DNA from: Eggerthellaceae bacterium UBA3686 | GTDB lineage: Bacteria; Actinomycetota; Coriobacteriia; Coriobacteriales; Eggerthellaceae | NCBI GenBank assembly: GCA_002371495.1 | Contig: DFIX01000033.1 | Location: forward strand, 9,571 to 18,630 | DNA length: 9,060 nt | Direction of reading: 5' to 3' | In this document: positions 5,120 through 9,060 of the stretch, piece after piece | Layout of the letters: each line of letters begins with the position of its first letter | How positions within the stretch are numbered: position 1 is the stretch's first letter | Made by a program: the position numbers and the translations under genes | The notes under the pieces: generated by a model | The model's database searches: none | The model's input: only the letters and a program-made list of their open reading frames with translations | What the model was told of the DNA's origin: nothing

Positions 5120-6181
5120 ATGAAGAAGTCGAGGGGCGCGCTCGCGTTCCTGTTTGCCTTCATGCTGATGGCGTCGATGGTGGCGCTGACGGCGTGCGGC
5201 GGCAGCCAATCGAGCGCAAGCAAAGATTCGCTTTCGGTCAACAGTGAGCCGACGCAGTCGGAAGAGCCGATCGTTCTGCGCACTGATCCATTCTACGTGC
5301 TGGTTGTCGGTGACGACACGCGTCAGGGCACGGTCAACATGGACGGTCAGTACGGCGACGGCAAGGGCCGTTCCGACACGCTTATGCTTGTGCGCGTCGA
5401 TCCGACCAATTACAAGCTGACGCTGTGCACCATCCCGCGTGACACGCAAGCCACTTATGATGGCAGGGTCTGCAAGATCAACGAGACCTATCACGAGGGC
5501 GGAATCGAGGCTTTGCTCGATGCGGTCAGCGATTTGACCGGCAAGCGTCCGGACTACTACCTGATCACCACGTTCGTCGGCTTCCAGAATCTGGTTGACG
5601 ACCTGGGCGGCCTGAATATTCATGTGCCGATTTACGAGGTCATGGACGATGTCGTGACCAACGATCCGGTCGAGTTCGATGCTGGCGACCAGACGCTCAA
5701 CGGCAAGGAAGCGCTCGTGTTCGCTCGCGATCGCCACTCGTATGACTACACCGGCAACGGCGAGCCTTATCGCCAGACTAACGACCGTCGTATCCTCCAG
5801 CGTCTGATCGAACAAGTCATCGAGGGAAACAAGCCTTCTGTCGAAGTTGCAGAGCAGCTGTTGAGCCATATCGACACCAATTGGGATACCCGCGAACTTC
5901 TGGCGTACGTGCAAAACTTCGTGGACAACTACGACAAGCTGAGCTTCATCCGCTGCACCGGTCCGTATGACGGCGGCGTCGATCCCGACACCCAGCTGTG
6001 GCTGGCAACGCGCGACGAAGACAAGTGGGCTGCCATCATGGCCGTCATCGACGAAGGCGGCGATCCGAGCGAGATTAACCCCGAACCAATCGCTGCCGAG
6101 CAGGACTTCATGAACGACGGCGCTGCCGATGAAGAAGCCAGCGGCGAAGCCGCGCCTGCGGAAGGCGAAGCGGCCGAATAG
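5120..6181 (+). CDS. LytR-CpsA-Psr (LCP) family lipoprotein
   Basis: LCP enzymes transfer glycopolymers from undecaprenyl diphosphate carriers to peptidoglycan on the outer face of the membrane. The ATG at 5120 was chosen over one at 5087 because AAGGAG (5107-5112) is ideally spaced. The 353-residue product then begins with a classic lipoprotein signal: basic MKKSR, a hydrophobic stretch, and the lipobox LTAC with Cys26. A Ser/Glu-rich linker follows to about residue 55. LCP-domain motifs are FYVLVVGDDTRQGT (58-71), GRSDTLML (83-90), TIPRDT (104-109), KINETY (119-124), and the arginines in FARDRHS (201-207) and YRQTNDRR (217-224). Residues about 335-353 are an acidic Ala/Glu tail. Most LCP proteins have a transmembrane anchor, so lipid anchoring is notable. 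A terminator follows, and a paralogue lies at 7827-8984. The exact polymer is unknown. Confidence 0.9.
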   Translation: MKKSRGALAFLFAFMLMASMVALTACGGSQSSASKDSLSVNSEPTQSEEPIVLRTDPFYVLVVGDDTRQGTVNMDGQYGDGKGRSDTLMLVRVDPTNYKLTLCTIPRDTQATYDGRVCKINETYHEGGIEALLDAVSDLTGKRPDYYLITTFVGFQNLVDDLGGLNIHVPIYEVMDDVVTNDPVEFDAGDQTLNGKEALVFARDRHSYDYTGNGEPYRQTNDRRILQRLIEQVIEGNKPSVEVAEQLLSHIDTNWDTRELLAYVQNFVDNYDKLSFIRCTGPYDGGVDPDTQLWLATRDEDKWAAIMAVIDEGGDPSEINPEPIAAEQDFMNDGAADEEASGEAAPAEGEAAE

Positions 6182-6227
6182 CCCGCTGCGCCCCGTGCGC
6201 ATCACCTGCAACAACTTGCAAACTCGG

Positions 6228-6259
6228 AAAAGCGCCGGCCATCTGGTCGGCGCTTTTTT
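6228..6259 (+). terminator. Intrinsic terminator after the LCP lipoprotein gene
   Basis: A ten-pair stem joins AGCGCCGGCC (6231-6240) to GGTCGGCGCT (6245-6254) with the tetraloop ATCT and one G-U pair. It is preceded by A's and followed directly by a T-run (6254-6259). This is a textbook Rho-independent terminator 47 nt after the stop at 6179-6181. It suggests the lipoprotein gene is transcribed separately from the next two genes. Confidence 0.92.
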
Positions 6260-6267
6260 GTGCCTAG

Positions 6268-6302
6268 AATGTGAAAAAGGAGTCAGACCCTTTTTTCACA
6301 TT
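6268..6302. repeat. 35-nt REP-like palindrome, first of an inverted pair
   Basis: The left arm is AATGTGAAAAAGGAGTC, the centre is A at 6285, and the right arm is GACCCTTTTTTCACATT. One G-T and one A-C opposition are the only imperfections. It begins 9 nt after the terminator T-run and is followed 41 nt later by a second copy whose centre base is T, so the two are in opposite orientation. Confidence 0.92.
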
Positions 6303-6343
6303 TTCGCAAACGGGCCTGGTCGCTTACCTGCCCCGTTGCTAGA

Positions 6344-6378
6344 AATGTGAAAAAGGGGTCTGACCCCTTTTTCACATT
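6344..6378. repeat. 35-nt REP-like palindrome, second of an inverted pair
   Basis: This is a perfect copy: both 17-nt arms equal the consensus, with T at the centre (6361). The 41-nt linker to the previous copy contains a weak dyad (CAAACGGG at 6307-6314 facing CCCCGTTG at 6331-6338). Together the pair resembles a BIME-type arrangement of REP elements. It lies about 28 bp upstream of the putative promoter for the transferase gene. Confidence 0.95.
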
Positions 6379-6405
6379 GGCACGTTCAGCATATTGTATG
6401 GCGAA

Positions 6406-6435
6406 ATGACCAAGACACAACAACTCGGCTATACT
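6406..6435 (+). promoter_or_regulatory. Putative sigma-A type promoter for the transferase-LCP pair
   Basis: ATGACC (6406-6411) matches four of six positions of the -35 box. TATACT (6430-6435) matches five of six of the -10 box. They are 18 bp apart. Transcription would begin near 6442, giving a leader of about 50 nt with a hairpin. The site lies in AT-richer DNA than the flanking genes and downstream of a terminator, as expected for a new transcription unit. Confidence 0.55.
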
Positions 6436-6446
6436 TTATTGGTTAT

Positions 6447-6464
6447 GTTGCCCAACTGGGCAAC
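6447..6464 (+). promoter_or_regulatory. Leader hairpin upstream of the transferase gene
   Basis: GTTGCCC and GGGCAAC form a perfect seven-pair stem with an AACT loop. It lies between the putative start point near 6442 and the ribosome site (AAAGGA, 6482-6487). It could stabilise the 5' end of the mRNA or be a repressor-binding dyad; the sequence alone does not say which. Confidence 0.45.
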
Positions 6465-6492
6465 CGGCTTGCAGGACGTTTAAAGGAACGAC

Positions 6493-7827
6493 GTGGCTTG
6501 GCTTGAAGCTGCAATAGTTTTCGCGGTGGCGTTCGGAGTAACGTTCGTGTGCGTGCCCATGGCGAAGCGAATCGCCAAGCTCGTGGGCGCCATCGACTAC
6601 CCGGGCAACCGTCGCGTCAACACCAAACCCATACCGCGGTGCGGCGGCATCGCGATGTACTTGGGCCTCTGCGCAGCCGCATTCACGGTTTTCGTGGGTG
6701 TGCGCTTCTTCGGCTGGGAACTCAAGAACCTCTACGTGCTGGCCGACGTCAACTACCTGCTGCTTTACGCCGGCATAACGCTCATGTTCCTGGTGGGGCT
6801 CGTCGACGACATCACCCAGCTGCGACCTGCGGTTAAGTTCGGCGGGCAAATCATCGCGGCTTGCATCATCGTGGCAGCCGGCATCTCGGTCGGCACGGCG
6901 CGCATCCCCATCACGGGCGACTACGTCGAGTTCGGGTGGCTCGACTACCCGGTATCGGTGCTGTACCTGCTCGTGTTCGTCAACATCACCAACCTCATCG
7001 ACGGCCTGGACGGGCTGGCCTCGGGCGTGGTGGCCATCGTGTCGGCAGCGCTGCTGTATTTGGTGGTCATGCGCGGGTTCATGACCATGGCGTTCGTATG
7101 CGTGGCGCTCATCGCCGTGTGCCTCGCTTTCCTATGCTTCAACTTCTTCCCAGCCTCGATCTTCATGGGGGACTCGGGCTCGATGCTTCTAGGCCTCATG
7201 GTCGGCATCGTTTCGGTCGCCGGTGTGGCGCGCACGCAGTCGTTCGTCATCATGGTCGTGCCGCTTGCCATCGCGGGCGTTCCGGTGCTCGACACCATAT
7301 CGGCGATCATACGGCGCCTGCGCGGGCATCAAAGCATTGGGCAGGCCGACCAGGAGCACATCCACCACAAGCTTCTGAAGAGCGGCCTTAGCCAGAAGCG
7401 CTCGGTCGCGCTGCTGTGGATCTGCACGGCTACGCTCGGCATCGTCGGCTGCGTGGGATCGAGTTTTTCGGGTCCGGTGCGTTGGACGATCTTCGTCGTG
7501 CTGCTGGTCGTCGTCTTCTTCATCATTTGGAAATTCGGCCTGTTCAAGCCGGTCTTGAAGCACCATTACGACAACCTTGGCGGCCGCGGCCCGCGCCTTC
7601 CGCGAGAATCGCGCTACAAGGCCAAGAACGGCCGCGTCATCATGATCGGCCCGCAGGCGAGCAAGGGCAAAGCGCAGGCGGAAAACGCAGGCGCAGGCGC
7701 AGGCGAAGGTTTCGGGGAGGCAGCGGCTGGCTCGGGCTCGGGCTCAGCAGCAGCAACTCCGTCGGCAACCTCGGCGTCCACGGCCTCGGCGGCCTCTTCC
7801 AACACCTCAGCGAAGGGGCGTGACTGA
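6493..7827 (+). CDS. WecA/TagO-like undecaprenyl-phosphate sugar-1-phosphate transferase
   Basis: This 444-residue membrane protein belongs to the MraY/WecA/TagO superfamily. The WecA/TagO branch loads a HexNAc-1-phosphate, usually GlcNAc-1-P, onto undecaprenyl phosphate to start wall or surface glycopolymers. The GTG start at 6493 follows AAAGGA at good spacing. Many hydrophobic segments lie between residues 5 and 345. Signatures are GNRRVNTKPIPRCGG (38-52), the metal-binding LVDDITQLRPAVKF (103-116) with Asp105-Asp106, VNITNLIDGLDGLASG (163-178), FMGDSGSMLLG (224-234), and EHIHHKLL (288-295), the His-rich loop of WecA-type enzymes. This favours WecA/TagO over MraY. Residues about 365-444 form an odd basic, then Ala/Gly/Ser-rich low-complexity tail. 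The stop codon overlaps the next LCP gene (TGATG), implying translational coupling and a joint role in wall polymer assembly. Confidence 0.92.
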   Translation: MAWLEAAIVFAVAFGVTFVCVPMAKRIAKLVGAIDYPGNRRVNTKPIPRCGGIAMYLGLCAAAFTVFVGVRFFGWELKNLYVLADVNYLLLYAGITLMFLVGLVDDITQLRPAVKFGGQIIAACIIVAAGISVGTARIPITGDYVEFGWLDYPVSVLYLLVFVNITNLIDGLDGLASGVVAIVSAALLYLVVMRGFMTMAFVCVALIAVCLAFLCFNFFPASIFMGDSGSMLLGLMVGIVSVAGVARTQSFVIMVVPLAIAGVPVLDTISAIIRRLRGHQSIGQADQEHIHHKLLKSGLSQKRSVALLWICTATLGIVGCVGSSFSGPVRWTIFVVLLVVVFFIIWKFGLFKPVLKHHYDNLGGRGPRLPRESRYKAKNGRVIMIGPQASKGKAQAENAGAGAGEGFGEAAAGSGSGSAAATPSATSASTASAASSNTSAKGRD

Positions 7828-8984
7828 TGCCGAAAGCCACACCGGAACAAACGCGCAAGGCAAACCGCGCCGCGGCTGTGACGGTCGTGTTCGTGGCGGC
7901 CTTCGCCTTGGTGTTCATAGGGCTTGTCACCCTGCTCAACAGCATCGCTGACGAACGAGACCAGGGTGAAGTCGTCATCTCGGAGCAAGTTCCTGTCAAT
8001 CCCTTCTACGTGCTGCTCATCGGCTCCGACACGCGCCAGGGAACGGCGCTCTACACCGGCAAGCCCACCGAGCACGGCCAAGTCGACCAGCGCTCCGACG
8101 TCATGACGCTCATGCGGGTCGACCCGCGCACTCACAAGATCTCGCTTCTGACCATCCCGCGCGATACGGTCATCACCGACGATGGCGAAAAGATCAACAG
8201 CGCGCTTCTGAGCGACAATCCCGAACAGGTCGTCGAGGCGGTCTACGAGCTGACCGGCCTGCGCGCCGACTACTACATGCTGACGACGTTCGGCCTGTTC
8301 GTCGACTTGGTCGACGCGCTCGGCGGCGTTACGATGGACGTGCCGCGCGATGTGGAGGTGAGCGACCCCACGACGGGTGGCTCGATCAAGGTGAAGGCGG
8401 GCGAAGGCGAGCTTCTGAACGGGGCGCAAGCGCTGGCGGTGGCCCGTGCGCGCGCCGAGTACGTTTACGACCAGGATGCCTTGCGCCAGGCGAACGTACG
8501 TGGGCTCGAGCAGGCCATCATCGAGCGCGTGCTTTCGGGCGAAAGCATCAGCATCGAAGCGCTGCTCATAGCGCTGAGAAGCGACGTGCAGACCAACATG
8601 GAGCTTTCCGACATGGCGCCAGCGATTCTCGATTTCATCGAGCATGCCGACGAGGTGACCATCTATTCCGGCACGGGACCCTATGCGGGCGCCCCGCGCG
8701 AAGGCGACGAGCTGTGGGTCATCTCGAACGACAAGGCTACGTGGAGGAAAGTCATGGATTCGTTCAAGCACGGCCACGACTTCTCGAAGATCGTCACCCC
8801 CCCGGTCATCGTGGAAGAGCCCAAGTCGTCGTCTGCTGCTGCAGCCTCGTCCTCGAGCGCTTCCTCCAAGTCGTCCAAGTCTTCTAAATCTTCCAAATCA
8901 TCGAAGTCGTCGGCTTCGGAAGCGAGCAAGTCGCAATCGGCAGCGGGCAGCGGTTCGGCCGCTTCCGCATCGTCCAAGGAATAG
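7827..8984 (+). CDS. Membrane-anchored LytR-CpsA-Psr (LCP) family protein
   Basis: This 385-residue protein is a second LCP enzyme, probably moving lipid-linked glycopolymer onto peptidoglycan outside the cell. Its ATG overlaps the transferase stop by one base, with AAGGGG about 8 nt upstream. A short basic cytoplasmic end is followed by one transmembrane helix (about 15-37), giving the usual type II topology. LCP motifs are FYVLLIGSDTRQGT (60-73), QRSDVMTLMRVDP (88-100), TIPRDT (109-114), EKINSAL (121-127), and arginines in VARARAEY (205-212) and LRQANVRG (219-226). It aligns with the lipoprotein at 5120-6181 across its length, for example DYYMLTTF against DYYLITTF and GTGPYAG against CTGPYDG. 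The C-terminus (about 334-385) is Ser/Ala/Lys-rich and contains five SSK repeats. The specific polymer and glycan acceptor are not shown. Confidence 0.92.
   Translation: MPKATPEQTRKANRAAAVTVVFVAAFALVFIGLVTLLNSIADERDQGEVVISEQVPVNPFYVLLIGSDTRQGTALYTGKPTEHGQVDQRSDVMTLMRVDPRTHKISLLTIPRDTVITDDGEKINSALLSDNPEQVVEAVYELTGLRADYYMLTTFGLFVDLVDALGGVTMDVPRDVEVSDPTTGGSIKVKAGEGELLNGAQALAVARARAEYVYDQDALRQANVRGLEQAIIERVLSGESISIEALLIALRSDVQTNMELSDMAPAILDFIEHADEVTIYSGTGPYAGAPREGDELWVISNDKATWRKVMDSFKHGHDFSKIVTPPVIVEEPKSSSAAAASSSSASSKSSKSSKSSKSSKSSASEASKSQSAAGSGSAASASSKE
8865..8909 (+). repeat. SSK-coding 9-bp tandem repeat in the LCP C-terminus
   Basis: Five consecutive nine-base units of the TCNTCNAAR type encode Ser-Ser-Lys (residues 347-361). 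The units use different synonymous codons (TCC, TCG, TCT, TCA; AAG, AAA), so the protein repeat is better preserved than the DNA repeat. This argues that the basic serine-rich tail is maintained rather than being a fresh slippage product. On the extracellular side it could contact anionic wall polymer; that is inference. Confidence 0.8.
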
Positions 8985-8989
8985 CGCGC

Positions 8990-9016
8990 CGCGGCAGGGC
9001 ACGAAGCACTGCCGCG
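8990..9016 (+). terminator. Weak hairpin between the LCP gene and the next gene
   Basis: CGCGGCAG (8990-8997) pairs with CTGCCGCG (9009-9016) over an 11-nt loop. There is no T-run, so it is not a convincing intrinsic terminator. It may attenuate or protect the transcript within the 59-bp gap before the next gene. Confidence 0.3.
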
Positions 9017-9043
9017 CGGAATGCACAAGCGATAGGAGTTCAC

Positions 9044-9060
9044 ATGGCAAAAGTCTACGC
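9044..9060 (+). CDS. Start of an unidentified gene, cut by the window end
   Basis: An ATG at 9044 follows AGGAG (9034-9038) with five bases between, a near-ideal start signal. Only six codons' worth of sequence is visible (MAKVYA), so no function can be read. Its position 59 bp after the LCP gene and on the same strand suggests it may belong to the same envelope cluster. Confidence 0.6.

Noticed and set aside
5006..6214. 402-codon antisense frame opposite the LCP lipoprotein gene
   Set aside because: The sense strand has a lipobox, LCP motifs, a ribosome site and a terminator; the antisense frame has none of these.
2902..6378. CRISPR array formed by the repeated palindromes
   Set aside because: Copies are separated by whole genes at irregular distances, not by uniform short spacers, and no cas genes are present.
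7614..8777. 387-codon antisense frame opposite the transferase tail and second LCP gene
   Set aside because: It runs across the junction of two overlapping sense genes and lacks any motif.

Overview
The window is GC-rich, densely coded DNA in which every recognisable gene runs on the + strand. The content suggests a high-GC Gram-positive actinobacterium, possibly of the Coriobacteriia (Eggerthella/Slackia type). That placement is an inference from base composition, protein flavour and the intergenic repeats, not a proven identification. It fits a single-membrane cell: there are two LytR-CpsA-Psr (LCP) wall-polymer ligases, one of them a predicted lipoprotein.

Region 1 (1-4891) is a histidine biosynthesis cluster in the order hisC, hisB, hisH, hisA, hisF, hisI. 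These encode histidinol-phosphate aminotransferase, imidazoleglycerol-phosphate dehydratase, both subunits of imidazole glycerol phosphate synthase, the ProFAR isomerase and a monofunctional PR-AMP cyclohydrolase. Together they carry PR-AMP through to histidinol phosphate, except for the phosphatase step. hisG, hisE, hisD and the phosphatase are not here. Family catalytic residues are intact in all six. The cluster is unusually interrupted. A 336-bp gap between hisC and hisB holds an imperfect tandem duplication. The hisB-hisH gap holds a short hairpin and a 101-bp element with a 26-bp stem. The remaining junctions hold palindromic repeats.

Region 2 (4892-9060) is a cell-envelope cluster: an LCP-family lipoprotein with its own putative promoter and a strong intrinsic terminator; then, from a second putative promoter, a polytopic WecA/TagO-type undecaprenyl-phosphate sugar-1-phosphate transferase whose stop codon overlaps the start of a second, transmembrane LCP protein. 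The logic is that the transferase starts a lipid-linked glycopolymer and the LCP enzymes transfer finished polymer to peptidoglycan. A further gene begins at 9044 and is cut by the window edge.

The most distinctive non-coding feature is a family of 35-nt near-perfect palindromes (arm AATGTGAAAAAGGGGTC around one unpaired centre base). Five complete copies and one truncated copy lie outside or at the very ends of genes. Three further hairpins have different arm sequences; two share the layout and the third (4896-4924) differs more. One copy supplies the last codons and stop of hisH. They resemble REP elements and also look like bidirectional terminators.
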